From Onchidella celtica (lineage: Eukaryota > Mollusca > Gastropoda > Systellommatophora > Onchidiidae): 64,000 nt of DNA. Positions 44,165-55,483 of the stretch are shown one piece after another. A program made the position numbers and the translations under genes. The stretch is from assembly GCA_963931925.1 (NCBI GenBank), contig OZ007582.1, forward strand, positions 21,944,224-22,008,223, written 5' to 3'. Numbering within the stretch: the first letter of the stretch is position 1; the number at the start of each line of letters is the position of its first letter. Under the pieces are notes generated by a model, which searched no databases, was not told where the DNA came from, and saw nothing but the letters and a program-made list of their open reading frames with translations.

Positions 44165-46135
44165 ATGACATCCATCAATGTCTACAGCCTCGAAGAGACA
44201 GTAGATTTGGAGACTCACTGGGCTAAGGTAAAAGGAGTATTTACATCGACATGTCAGGATGTTCTTGGGGAAAAGAAAGTGGAACACAAGGAATGGATAA
44301 GTAAAAAATCACTGGACTTGATAAGGATAAGAAGAGACCTAAAAGAACAGGTAAATGCAAGTCGTACAAGAAGCTCAAGAGTTGGTAACCAGGAAGAGTA
44401 TTGGGCATCAGCTAAAGAGGTCAAAAAATCAATTAAAAAAGACAAAGAGGAGTTCATAGGAATGTTAGCAGAGAAAGCAGAGAAGGCAGCAACAGGAGGA
44501 CACATGAGGATCCTCTACCAGACTACAAAGACTCTTGCTGGAAAATATGGAAAACCTGAAGTTCCTGTCAAGGATTACAACAGGAAGGCTATTTTTGGAA
44601 AGGAAGCTCAGGAAAAAAGATGGATAGAACATTTTAACAGCCTCTTGAACAGACCTCCACCAAGCAACCCACCCGACATTCTACCCGCAAGAAATGATTT
44701 ACCGATCAGTTGCGACCCTCCGACTAAAGCAGAGATTAATGATGCCATAAAGCAGTTAAATCGAGGCAAGGCAGCTGGACCAGATCAGATCCCACCAGAG
44801 GCGCTGAAGGCAGATGCTGCTGGGGCTGCAGAGGGTCTGCACTCACTATTCTCGAGGATTTGGATCGGAGGCAAGTTTCCAAAGGACTGGAAGGAAGGAC
44901 ACCTCGTGAAGCTTCCAAAAAAAGGGGACCTCAGCAATTGTAGTAACTACAGAGGAATCACACTTCTCTCCATCCCAGGAAAGGTTTTCAATCGGATTCT
45001 TCTCAAGCGAATACAGAATGCAACAGACCAAAAACTTCGTGAGGAGCAAGCTGGTTTCAGGAGTAATCGATCAACCACCGACCAGATCGCCACGCTGAGA
45101 ATCATAGTAGAGCAGTCGCTAGAGTGGAACTCCCAACTGATAGTGAACTTCCTTGACTACGAGAAGGCCTTTGATAGCATCGATAGAGAAACACTGTGGA
45201 GAATATTGAGACATTATGGAATCCCAGAGAAGATGGTGAACCTTATCAAGAGCATGTACGACGGGACAAGTTGCAGAGTCGTACACGATGGCGAGCTTAC
45301 TGACAGCTTTGATATCAAGACTGGTGTTAGGCAGGGTTGTTTGCTGTCCCCATTTCTGTTTGTCCTGGTGATTGATTGGCTTATGAAAGAAACCACCAGT
45401 GGAGGAAGAAATGGCATACAATGGACCCCATGGACACAGCTGGACGATCTAGATTTTGCAGATGACTTGGCACTATTGTCGCACACACACGACCAGATGC
45501 AAGCAAAGACTACAGCTCTAAACAAAATTTCAGAATCTATTGGATTGAGGATACATCCTGCGAAGTCGAAGGTCCTAAAAATTGTTGCACCCCCAAGCGC
45601 ACAAGTCAGAGTAGGAGATCAACCACTGGAAGATGTAGAGTCCTTCTGCTATCTTGGTAGTATCATTGACAATAAGGGAGGAACAGAGGCAGAAGTCAAA
45701 GCACGAATTGGAAAGGCACAGGCAGCTTTCACGTCCTTAAGCAAGATTTGGAGAACCAAGGATATATCTCTAAAAACAAAGCTGAGGATATTCAACTCGA
45801 ACGTGAAGTCAGTCCTGTTGTATGGATGTGAGACTTGGAATGCGTCTCAGGCCTGCATAAAGAGAATCCAAGTTTTCATCAACAGATGTTTGAGGAAGCT
45901 ACTTAAGATCAGATGGACAGACAAGGTCAGCAATGAAATTGTATGGAAAAGAACAAGACAGAGCCCAGTCAGAGAGGAAATTGGTAGGAGGCGATGGAGA
46001 TGGATCGGCCACACTCTCAGGAGGCCAGGAAACAGCATCACGAAGAAGGTATTGGATTGGAATCCCCAGGGCAAGAGATCAAGAGGAAGGCCGCGCGGAA
46101 CGTGGAGAAGAGCCAGAGAAAATGATGTGGAGTGA
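44165..46135 (+). pseudogene. LINE reverse transcriptase, N- and C-terminally truncated but open
   Basis: 656 codons, of which the first eight or so are not LINE-derived. All RT motifs are present: [56 protein letters not shown]. The intact motif A region shows what copy 1 lacks. The ORF ends one codon after running into the LTR (stop at 46133-46135). No endonuclease, so it cannot act alone. Confidence 0.9.
44188..46129 (+). mobile_element. LINE copy 2 (same family as 17294-20531), truncated at both ends
   Basis: The match to copy 1 begins at CCTCGAAGAGACAG (44188) and continues to GAGAAAATGATGTG (46129), where the LTR element begins. Copy 1 goes on for about 115 nt more to its stop and (ATG)n tail. 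Only a handful of substitutions are visible (for example K/Q, W/R, L/I, Q/P), plus an 18-nt segment absent from copy 1. The endonuclease half is missing. Confidence 0.92.
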
Positions 46136-47353
46136 GTGCAATTAAGGGGATTGCTACAGAGCGGGTGTAGAATAAGAAGAGCTCACGACAGACGGATAGG
46201 AAAAGACGTGAAAGGGGAAGAGTAAAAATAACTCATGCAGACAAGTGGGAAAAGCGTGCGTGTATGAGTGGTGTGGAAGTCTGAATGAGGCGAAAGCGCT
46301 GGATTACTATCACTGCAAGTTAGAAGGTCCGACGGAGCGGACCTGTGAATAAGAGCCCATCGGGCGGACATAAGGGAAGCAGTCGAGAAGACTAGTGAGT
46401 CTTTCCAGTTATGACTGGTATGTAGAACGTTGATTGATTATTATGATTGATGTATTATATTATATTCGTCTATTACCATGATGTGAATAAGTATATGTGA
46501 GGAATGTGGAAGTCCTTGATATTGGATATAGCAATGTGCGCCACGAGCGATAGATGAAAGTGAGTTCATGGATTTGTAGCGCGAGTGAGTAGTGTGTACT
46601 CCGATGGAAGTGTGTTACCGTAAGATGTGTGGTGAGTGAAAGGTGAACTAGTGTGTGTACGTTTCATGGGTTGTAAGGAGAGGTGGAGTGAATAGAAATG
46701 GTAGGGTATTATACCAATGTAATGTTATTCTTGTAGGTGTCGGGGACGGGCCGCAGAGCCACCTCGATGAGCACAGGAGATAGGCCAGCATAGGGCCGGA
46801 GGCCACACATAGGCCAGAAGTGAGGCTGTCAGTGCAGGACAGTAGAGGCACATAAAGTCGTGGCAGTCAGGCCACGGACAGGGACGTAGATATGAGAGTG
46901 AATGAGATACTATATTGTTGCCATGTTGATAGGCTAGTGAACTGATATTATGTTATTGCCATGTTGATGGCTATGGAAATAATAATGTGTTATTGCCCTG
47001 CTGAGGTGCTAGGGGAGGGCTAAGGTGTATGACAATAGGGAGGTGATATTGAGAGACTGCGGTGCCAGTAAATTATTAATGTGCTATTAAGAGCCTGAGG
47101 GAGAGGCTGAGGCCGAAGTGCCTTTAGGAGTAACTACCGGATTGTGGATCCGAGGGAGAGTGTGGGTGAGAATAAGGCCGTTGTACGGCAGTGCATTTCA
47201 ATAATATAATGTATGTAATTGCGCTATTATATGTATAATTATGTTTAATAAATGTGTGAGTCTGATGGGTTGTTCTGTTAAGTGTTAAACTTGTTTGTTC
47301 GTGATTGTTGTCCTGTCATACTTATTACATCTCCCAGTCTGGGATTTGTGACA
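46127..47353 (+). repeat. 5' LTR, lacking its first 8 bp
   Basis: Aligned with the 3' LTR at a constant offset of 5956 bp. It lacks TGTCACGA present at 52075-52082. It ends GTGACA, the complement of the TGTCAC start. An AATAAA at 47247-47252 may serve as the polyadenylation signal. Confidence 0.93.
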
Positions 47354-47354
47354 C

Positions 47355-47367
47355 TGGGGGCTCGTCC
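47355..47367 (+). promoter_or_regulatory. Primer-binding site, tRNA-Pro type
   Basis: TGGGGGCTCGTCC starts one base after the LTR's GTGACA end. It matches the first 13 bases of the tRNA-Pro-complementary site used by murine leukaemia-type retroviruses; the next bases (AATTTC) differ. Confidence 0.82.
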
Positions 47368-48277
47368 AATTTCGTAATATTTAGTTAGTAGTTAGTGGGC
47401 ATTTGTTACTTTAGTCTTTGTCCACGTAGTACTTATCTTGTGGTAGGAATTTGTGCTGTCTTTGTTCGTTGAATGAATGGAAATTTCATGATGATATGAT
47501 TTATGTATTTTGATGAATATGTATTAATGTGTACTTAAATTTCTGCAGAGTGTGTGTGCCAGCCTGAGGAGTCAAGCGGCCAGAGCTCCGAGGAAGGGGA
47601 GAAATTGAAATCAAGGGTGAAAGTTAAGTGAAAATTTTGTACCCTGGATTGAGGGCTGTCTTTTCCTCTGTCTTTTTCCGCTGTTTTTCTGTTTTCGTTG
47701 TAATTGATTATACGGGCGGTGGCGCGGGTTTGCTGTGGTGAGCGTAGTTTATCCTCTTCGGGAGGTGGGCTAATCTAGGAACCGCGTTCATCACAGCGAA
47801 CAGTTCTATAGGGACCTGTATTTTTGTTTAGATTGTAGCGTTCTATCTTCCTCGTATTTTAGGAAGACGTCTCTCTTGTCCCTCTCTTACCTTTCTGTAG
47901 ATACGTTCTTTTTTTTCAGACTCTGTTCTTGTTCGTACCTTGTAGTGTAATCGGCGTAGTAGGTTGCATTTTTTTTTCCATTATAGTTTTTTTTTGTAGA
48001 AGCTTTGTCCTAGTCTGGTTCGTTGTCCTTGACGTACTTGTGGTCCTTCTACTGTATTTCTTCATTCTTGTCGTTTCTATTTTCTTTTATAATTAATAGT
48101 GCTATACATTTTATAAATATAGAATTAGTTAGGAAGTACGTAAATTTCTGAATTGTATTTGAGACAACTGGGTGTTGTTATATCTGGTGTGATCTCAGGT
48201 CTCTGGTCGTGTCGTTAGTTGTCATACCGAGAGGTTAGCCGTTTTTTTAATACATACCATAACCATAAATCTGTGAA
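47368..48277 (+). other. Untranslated leader of the LTR element
   Basis: About 910 nt between primer site and gag ATG, T-rich in its second half. No ORF of note; probably holds packaging and internal control sequences (inference). Confidence 0.6.
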
Positions 48278-49021
48278 ATGGCGGAACTCCAACAACTAAT
48301 GAAGTTGGGTAAGGAACTTGGCCTGGAGGGAGAGGAGCTACGCGGCTGGATTAAAGAACAGCAGGCGGATTTGCGCGATGAGCGTGCTAAGGATAGAGAG
48401 CGAGAAAAAGAGGCTAAGGCTCAGGAGGAGGACAGGGAGTTTAAGCAACAGGAAAGAGAGGCTAAGGCTCAGGAGCAGGAGAGGGAGTTTAAGTTAAAGG
48501 AGATAGAGGCTAGGGATAAGCAACAGGAGAGGGAGACGCGAATAAGAATCGCGGAGTTGGAAATCAAAAAGAATGCGCCAACAGAAACAGTTGAGCGGCA
48601 GGTACACAATAAAGGTGGCGTTAGGATTAAGCTCCCTACGTTCGACGACCGGAAGGACGACATAGACGCCTTCCTTTACAGGTTCGAGCTGAACGCACAA
48701 TTGCAATGGGGGGAAAATAAGGAATTATGGGCCACGTACCTGGCGTCGCTATTGCAGGGGCGAGCGTTAACATACTTTAAAGAGCTACAGCGCGAAGACG
48801 TGCAAGATTACGATAAGCTGAAGGCTTTGCTGCTTCGCCGATTTGCGCGTACCGAGGAATACTTCCGGGAGCAGTTTAGGCGAGCACGTGCAGACACCAG
48901 GGAGGACTTTGCTGCCTTCGTCGCGAGACTAACGGAGTATTTCGCGAACTGGGTAGACTTGGCGCATGTGGGCACGGATTTTGCTAAACTGAAAGACTTA
49001 ATGATCCGTGACCAGCTGTAG
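48278..49021 (+). pseudogene. Gag N-terminal part, ends at an in-frame TAG
   Basis: 247 codons. Residues ~30-105 are a highly charged coiled-coil with repeated EAKAQE and REFK words. Next comes a retrotransposon Gag core (FLYRFELNAQLQWGENKELW, then YLASLLQGRALTYF). A SCAN-like helical section, EEYFREQFRRARADTREDFA to DLMIRDQL, is cut by TAG at 49019-49021. The same reading frame then continues with recognisable Gag sequence, so the stop interrupts the domain rather than ending the protein. Confidence 0.87.
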
Positions 49022-49560
49022 GCGTCGTGCCACAAAGATCTGGTGGCTTTCCTGAAAGAGAACGAACCCGCGACGGTGCAGGAGGCGTCTAAGTTGGCGG
49101 AGGCATACCGTACGGCGCATCCGTCCAAACCAGTCGCCAGGGCGTACGTCCAAGATGCTGGGTACGTCGCCGTTGTCGAGGGGTCGCCGGCAGGACTTAG
49201 GGACAGGTCGCGTCAGCGTGGTGCCTATAGCGGGCAAGCCCAGGGGCAGCATAGGGGCTATCACCAATCACCGGCATATGGATCCGGTAAGTTTGACCGA
49301 GCAGGAGGGCTAGGTCGCGGTAATGGCCGGGGGCGAGTTGTGACCTTTGCCGATGACCGACGGCATAGGGACTCGAGTTCCGGTCGCGAGGGTTCACGGG
49401 GACCCAGGCCTAGAGCAGCACAGGGAGCGGAGTGTTGGACTTGCGGACGCGTGGGTCACTTTTCGCGCGAGTGTAGGGCCGCGAAGTGTTGGAACTGCGG
49501 AAGAGCAGATCACATCAGCGTGAACTGCCCTGCAGGTAGGATAGCGGCGAACGTGGACAG
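49022..49560 (+). pseudogene. Gag C-terminal part with two CCHC knuckles
   Basis: In frame with the upstream part, it contains LVAFLKENEPATVQEASKLA (end of the SCAN-like section), a basic Arg/Gly-rich stretch, and two zinc knuckles, CWTCGRVGHFSREC and CWNCGRADHISVNC. The first in-frame ATG after the stop is at 49043, though initiation there is not supported by anything visible. Confidence 0.87.
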
Positions 49561-50100
49561 TAGCTCCAGTCCATGTTCCCCAAATAAATTTCATCATGCG
49601 GCTGCGTGTGTTACATCGGACAACGGAGGCGGACAGTATTCTAAGTGTCCCAGTTGTGAGAAGTTATTATCTTCCGGTGTTTTACCTTGTGGGAGAAAGA
49701 TTCCCGTTATAAATTCATGTCATACAGGAGGTGGTCTTAGGGTTTATCCGGGGTTTGTTGGGGACGAACCGGTCTCGGTTTTACGAGATACGGGATCTAC
49801 CGTTGTGGGAGTGCATAGAGACTGCATTCGGGATTCACAGCTTACAGGTGAGACTGTCCCGTGCATCCAATTTTCGGGGGCCATTGAGAAATTACCCATG
49901 GCAAGAATAGTGATAGATACACCGTTCCTTAGCGGGGAAGTCGAGGCAGTCGTTGGTTATTTTCCAGGCGCCCAGCTCATCATTGGGAATGTATCACGGG
50001 TGGTTTCCCCTTCCGATGAGAACGTGCAAGCATGGTCGCAATCAAAAGGTATTGACTTTTGCGCCGCGGTCGAAACACGTCGACGGGTAGCTGCTAAAGA
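49561..50100 (+). pseudogene. Retroelement aspartic protease region
   Basis: In frame with gag. VSVLRDTGSTVVGVHRDCI carries the catalytic DTG, and AQLIIGN is the second conserved strand of retropepsins. A short linker (AAVETRRRVAAKDK) then leads straight into the integrase N-terminal region with no RT between. Confidence 0.85.
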
Positions 50101-50908
50101 TAAGATTAGACCTTTGGCTACGCCAGCGGTCAACCTAGATATCACGCCAGAGCGCTTGGCGAGATTACAAAGGGAGGACCCATCATTAAACCCATGTTTT
50201 GGGGAAGCGCGAACCGAGAAAACGAGGAGATATAAGAACGGGTCATCTTCTTTTTTTGTTCAGGCGGGCATTCTGTTCCGTATGTACGTCACAGTGGCTT
50301 CCGTTCAAAAGCAGGTCGTCGTGCCACGGTCGTTAATTGCTACAGTAATGCGTCTGACCCATGATGTTCCATTAGCGGGTCATATGGGAAGTACTAGAAC
50401 CAAGGAGAGAGTTCTGAAAGATTTTTATTGGCCGTCAGTATACAGAGATGTGCGGTTATATTGTAAGACGTGCAGTGCGTGCCAAAAGACGACGCATAGA
50501 GGTCGTACACCCCAGGCTCCTCTTCAAAAGATCCCCACGGTTTCGGAACCGTTTAAAAAGGTTTCGATAGACCTTGTTGATTTAAGAGAAAGATTATCTT
50601 CAGCGCGCACTATAGCAGAAGAAGCGTCTAGTATCGCTTCAGCAAGAGCAAGGAACTATAAAGATAGAGGGTCCAAACTGAGAATTTTTAAGCCAGGAGA
50701 CAAGGTCCTATTGTTGTTACCTACGGACCATAATAAGTTATTGATGACATGGAAAGGTCCTTATGTTATTGAGCGAATTGTTTCGAAGGTAGATTACGCT
50801 ATCCACATTGATGGATCAGTAAAGGTTTTCCACGTTGATATGCTGCAGAGGTTTCATGAGAGACCAGAGTATCTGTATTCCCATATTAGTGTTGAAGGAC
50901 ATACCTAA
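50101..50908 (+). pseudogene. Integrase, catalytic core deleted
   Basis: Parts in order: pre-zinc linker ITPERLARLQREDPS; HHCC zinc domain (HDVPLAGH.. to YCKTCSAC, about 50361-50490); first core strand FKKVSIDLV. At about 50580 it passes directly to the post-core helix (EEASSIASARARNYKD), then the C-terminal module with KPGDKVLLLLP and MTWKGPYVIERI (GPY/F). The remaining catalytic Asp and Glu are absent. The frame stays open to a TAA at 50906-50908. Confidence 0.87.
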
Positions 50909-51719
50909 TGTCGTGTCATTCTTTGACGATATAGCATGCCATACGTCGACATGGTCTGATCATATTCAGACACTAACAGTAATTTTTCAACGATTACGCC
51001 ATTTTGGGTTAACTGCTAAACCCGCAAAGATGGATTTGGCATGTCCAGAGATAATATTCTTAGGACATATTGTGGGTAGAGGTGTTCAGAGACCGGAAGT
51101 AACAAAAATTGACAAGTTAGTAGGGTTGCAAATCCCTAAAACAAAGAAACAAGTCAGAAGCTTAGTGGGAATTTTAAATTATTACAGAAAGTTCATTCCA
51201 AATTTTTCCTCCTTGTCATCTTCTCTTACTGACCTTACTAAGAAGGGACAACCCGATAAGGTCCAGTGGACGTCTGAATGTCAGACAGCATTTGATAATT
51301 TGGTGACAGCATTATCATCGTCACCCATTCTGATATTACCCGATTTTCGATCTAATTTTATCCTCAGAACGGATGCGTCGGACTCTGGTGTCGGCGCTTG
51401 TCTTCTACAGGAGAAGAACGAATGTCTCCATCCTGTATGTTATGTCAGTAGGAAGTTATTGCAGAGAGAAAGAAAGTATTCTGTGATAGAGCGTGAGTGT
51501 CTTGCCATTGTCTGGTCCGTCCAGAAACTAGGACGTTATCTCATGGGACGAGAATTTTGTATCCAGACAGACCACAAGCCACTGACATTTTTGTCGAAGA
51601 ATCGTTCGTCCAGTCCACGCTTGTCTAGATGGGCATTGGCTTTACAGCCGTATACCTTCGTTATTCAACCAATTCCAGGAACCAGCAATCATATCGCCGA
51701 CTACCTTAGTCGAGCCTAG
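50889..51719 (+). pseudogene. Reverse transcriptase C-terminal half and RNase H
   Basis: Read one frame over from the integrase. It starts at VLKDIPNVVSFFDDI, where FFDDI is the catalytic (Y/F)xDD box; everything upstream in RT (fingers and motif A) is missing. GLTAKPAKMDL..FLGHIVG and ILNYYRKFIPNFS complete the palm/thumb. RNase H follows, with LRTDASDSGVGACL, REKYSVIERECLAIV-like Glu and TDHKPLTFL, ending ADYLSRA at the TAG. Confidence 0.87.
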
Positions 51720-52054
51720 GGGAAGATTTCAGGAGCTTATACATCGGAGGACAGGAACATTGACAGGATCTGTGTGAATAAGTCGACTTTAAAATATTGA
51801 CATTATAAATATGATATGAAGAATGGTTGAGAGGTTGATTGGTTTTTGATTCTGTATTAGGTATTGTGTTTAGTTAGCTATTCATGATGTGACACATATA
51901 TGCATGTTGCAGGCCATATTGATCCCCATATTTTCCCCTGATTTCGGTATTCTATATACTAGGGGAACTGCTAGGTCATTTTTCTAGTGTAGGTATTGCT
52001 CACGCTCACTCGTTGACAGTCATCTTGATGCGATTTGAAATTAATTGCATTAAT

Positions 52055-52074
52055 TTTTTTGGGGTGGGGGATGA
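52055..52074 (+). promoter_or_regulatory. Polypurine tract of the LTR element
   Basis: GGGGTGGGGGATGA lies immediately before the 3' LTR start (TGTCAC at 52075), the expected place of the plus-strand primer. Confidence 0.72.
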
Positions 52075-53300
52075 TGTCACGAGTGGAGTGAGTGCAATTA
52101 AGGGGGTTGCTACAGAGCGGGTGTAGAATAAGAAGAGCTCACGACAGACGGATAGGAAAAGACGTGAAAGGGGAAGAGTAAAAATAACTCATGCAGACAA
52201 GTGGGAAAAGCGTGCGTGTATGAGTGGTGTGGAAGTCTGAATGAGGCGAAAGCGCTGGATTACTATCACTGCAAGTTAGAAGGTCCGACGGAGCGGACCT
52301 GTGAATAAGAGCCCATCGGGCGGACATAAGGGAAGCAGTCGAGAAGACTAGTGAGTCTTTCCAGTTATGACTGGTATGTAGAACGTTGATTGATTATTAT
52401 GATTGATGTATTATATTATATTCGTCTATTACCATGATGTGAATAAGTATATGTGAGGAATGTGGAAGTCCTTGATATTGGATATAGCAATGTGCGCCAC
52501 GAGCGATAGATGAAAGTGAGTTCATGGATTTGTAGCGCGAGTGAGTAGTGTGTACTCCGATGGAAGTGTGTTACCGTAAGATGTGTGGTGAGTGAAAGGT
52601 GAACTAGTGTGTGTACGTTTCATGGGTTGTAAGGAGAGGTGGAGTGAATAGAAATGGTAGGGTATTATACCAATGTAATGTTATTCTTGTAGGTGTCGGG
52701 GACGGGCCGCAGAGCCACCTCGATGAGCACAGGAGATAGGCCAGCATAGGGCCGGAGGCCACACATAGGCCAGAAGTGAGGCTGTCAGTGCAGGACAGTA
52801 GAGGCACATAAAGTCGTGGCAGTCAGGCCACGGACAGGGACGTAGATATGAGAGTGAATGAGATACTATATTGTTGCCATGTTGATAGGCTAGTGAACTG
52901 ATATTATGTTATTGCCATGTTGATGGCTATGGAAATAATAATGTGTTATTGCCCTGCTGAGGTGCTAGGGGAGGGCTAAGGTGTATGACAATAGGGAGGT
53001 GATATTGAGAGACTGCGGTGCCAGTAAATTATTAATGTGCTATTAAGAGCCTGAGGGAGAGGCTGAGGCCGAAGTGCCTTTAGGAGTAACTACCGGATTG
53101 TGGATCCGAGGGAGAGTGTGGGTGAGAATAAGGCCGTTGTACGGCAGTGCATTTCAATAATATAATGTATGTAATTGCGCTATTATATGTATAATTATGT
53201 TTAATAAATGTGTGAGTCTGATGGGTTGTTCTGTTAAGTGTTAAACTTGTTTGTTCGTGATTGTTGTCCTGTCATACTTATTACATCTCCCAGTCTGGGA
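52075..53300 (+). repeat. 3' LTR, lacking its last 9 bp
   Basis: Begins TGTCACGAGTGGAG. It ends CAGTCTGGGA and then runs into GAGTAAAAG, whereas the 5' LTR continues with TTTGTGACA. Otherwise collinear with 46127-47344, with one substitution noticed. Confidence 0.93.
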
Positions 53301-54265
53301 GAGTAAAAGTGTCGAATATCAGATGTTTTCAACCGCCCACCTGAAAACACCGATTCTTTACTATCGCTACAAAAATTATGAGCTAGGGCGGGGGAGGGGG
53401 TCCTGTGGTTTAATTTTCATCACTAGACACGTGAGACAGCTCAAACGCCTTCCAGTTAGGATATGGCTGTCCTCGGTGGTTGGTGTAACTTTATCTTCAA
53501 ATATTTCTTCTTGCTGTGTTTTCTTCAATCCATCATTCTTATCTAAGCCATTTTCCCCTTCATTTTCTTTGCATTCATTCCGACATTTTTATTTCATCCA
53601 TCTATTCATTTTCTCATTCCATCTATCATATGTCCTTCTATTCAAAGAAATCATCTCCGGCCATCGCTTCAATCATCTGTCTACCTATCTCTATCACTCT
53701 TCCTACCATCTACACCTCTCTTCATTCATTCTTTCTTCATCTATCCATCGCTGGTCCATGCTTCTGCCCATCTATCTATCCACTCGGTCATCCATCCTAC
53801 AGAATTTCCCTCACGTATTCAGACCTGTGTAATAATAATTGTGTCTTATCAGCAAGTAACAGTGACCGGTTGTTACCACGTCCGACATGGGAGTCAGGTC
53901 AACAACAGTAGCCTACTACACAGTAGTAGCCCTGTAGCCCACGTCAGATGGTCAGAGTAAACCATGCACTTTTATACGGTGAATCTTCCACCGTCTCCAA
54001 AGGAGTTTAGAGTTTGGTAAAAAGCACGTCCACTCGATAACGACCGCACTGTGCTAGGAAAGAGCAAGAAGACAGACAGAATATAACAGAACGATAGGAG
54101 AGAAGGATGCCCTGCCAAAAGCTCCCACCAACTACCCGCGACGAAGATAAACCTAAATCAAATTAAGACAAAACTAAGTTAAATCTTGAAACATCGCCTG
54201 CTGCACTTGTTTGTTAAGCTATAAGTAACTAAACGAGGTGCCAGACATTGCCCAGCAGCAAACCT
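53301..54265. other. Intergenic region, nothing recognised
   Basis: Pyrimidine-rich CATC/TATC words at 53540-53800; no gene-like exon or LINE remainder is seen to the right of the LTR element. Confidence 0.5.
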
Positions 54266-54267
54266 GT

Positions 54268-54350
<83 letters not shown>
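54268..54350 (+). repeat. (CT)n microsatellite, ~83 bp
   Basis: Uninterrupted CTCTCT run. Confidence 0.98.
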
Positions 54351-54353
<3 letters not shown>

Positions 54354-54919
54354 AATAATCTACATACTGCAAGTCGCATGTGCGCCACAGCACCTGCACT
54401 CGTTTCTGGGTAGAAACATCGCACCAAATTGAATGCTTATCAAAGGCGCAGTCTCCCAGGAGCCAGGCTTATCAAACGAGCAAAAAAAAAAAATCACTGT
54501 ATTTAGCTGTGATTATTAAAAGATACCCTGAAAACTGAATAGACACAGTCACAATTTCATGTCTGCTGATATAAAAATTTATAAACCACAGACAAAATTT
54601 CAAATAATGACAGACATGCAGAATTCGCGCATAGCAATCTGCATTGAAGCTCATTGGCTTAAATTCAGTCAACAACGCGCCCCATGGCGCTAACAATGTG
54701 TGCATAAGTGCTAACACTATTATGTTTCAGTAGGGGCGTCCATAATTATAATGATTACTCCCAAGTACAAATCACTGTGGTACAGCAGTCAGAACAAATA
54801 TTTCTTTTAAATGGATCACAAAACCCTGACTATAAATACTAAAGGCATGCTTTAATTTAAAGCTGCAGTGATATAGGAATTGAAAAACTGTTGAAGAAAC
54901 CAATATTTCTGCCTCGTTT

Positions 54920-55415
54920 GACAAGTGTTCACTAAAGGGCAACGACCCACTTAAGGACAGCCGTTCAAGTGAGGACAAATATTTACCTAAGGACAACCAT
55001 TCACATAAGGACAACTATTCACTTAAGGACAACCATTCACATAAGGACAACTATTCACTTAAGGACAGCCGTTCACATAAGGACAACTATTCACTTAAGG
55101 ACAACCATTCACATAAGGACAACTAATGAACTATTCACATAGGGACAGCCGTTCACGTAATGAAAACTATTTACTTAAGGACAGCCGTTTACATAAGGAC
55201 AACTATTCACATAAGGACAACTTAAGGACAGCCGTTCACACAAGTACAGCTATTGTCGTAAGGACAGCCGTTAACATAAGGACAACTATTCACCTAAGGA
55301 CAGCCGTTCAAGTAAGGACAACTATTTACATAAGGACAGCCGTCCACACAGGGACAACTATTCACATAAGGACAACTATTCACGTAAGGACAGCCGTTCA
55401 CTTAAGGACAGGGGT
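54920..55415 (+). repeat. 18-bp minisatellite with two alternating unit types
   Basis: Units of the form TTCACATAAGGACAACTA and TTCACTTAAGGACAGCCG, repeated roughly 25-28 times with substitutions. Because 18 is a multiple of 3, a spurious repetitive ORF (NYSHKD-like) runs through the second half. Confidence 0.93.
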
Positions 55416-55483
55416 TCAAGAATTTGCAATGGTATTTTCACACACATGGAATTTAGAAGGCAGATTTAAGAGGCTGATTAATA

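Larger units (their letters stand above)
41144..44187. other. Upstream flank of mucin-like gene and intergenic region
   Basis: Apart from the tandem repeat and the two MITEs listed, no gene is recognised. No convincing TATA box was found just upstream of 41143. C-run near 42736-42747 and G-run near 43816-43827. Confidence 0.55.
46127..53300 (+). mobile_element. Ty3/gypsy LTR retrotransposon, Gmr1-like gene order, defective
   Basis: 7.17-kb element: LTR (46127-47353), primer site (47355-47367), leader, gag, protease, integrase remnant, RT remnant, RNase H, purine tract, LTR (52075-53300). Integrase lies before RT, the order known for Gmr1-like Ty3/gypsy elements (Goodwin and Poulter). Defects: an in-frame stop in gag, the integrase catalytic core missing after its first strand, and RT missing up to its catalytic box. 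The two LTRs show one difference by eye (46150 A versus 52106 G) and no indels, indicating a very young copy. Both outer ends lack the terminal 8-9 bp of the LTR. Confidence 0.92.

Noticed and set aside
52139-52807. Minus-strand ORFs duplicated exactly in both LTRs
   Set aside because: They sit in LTR sequence and are duplicated only because the LTRs are; no domain.
54238-54432. ORF through the (CT)n tract encoding Leu-Ser repeats
   Set aside because: Any CT repeat gives an open Leu/Ser frame; no start context or splice support.
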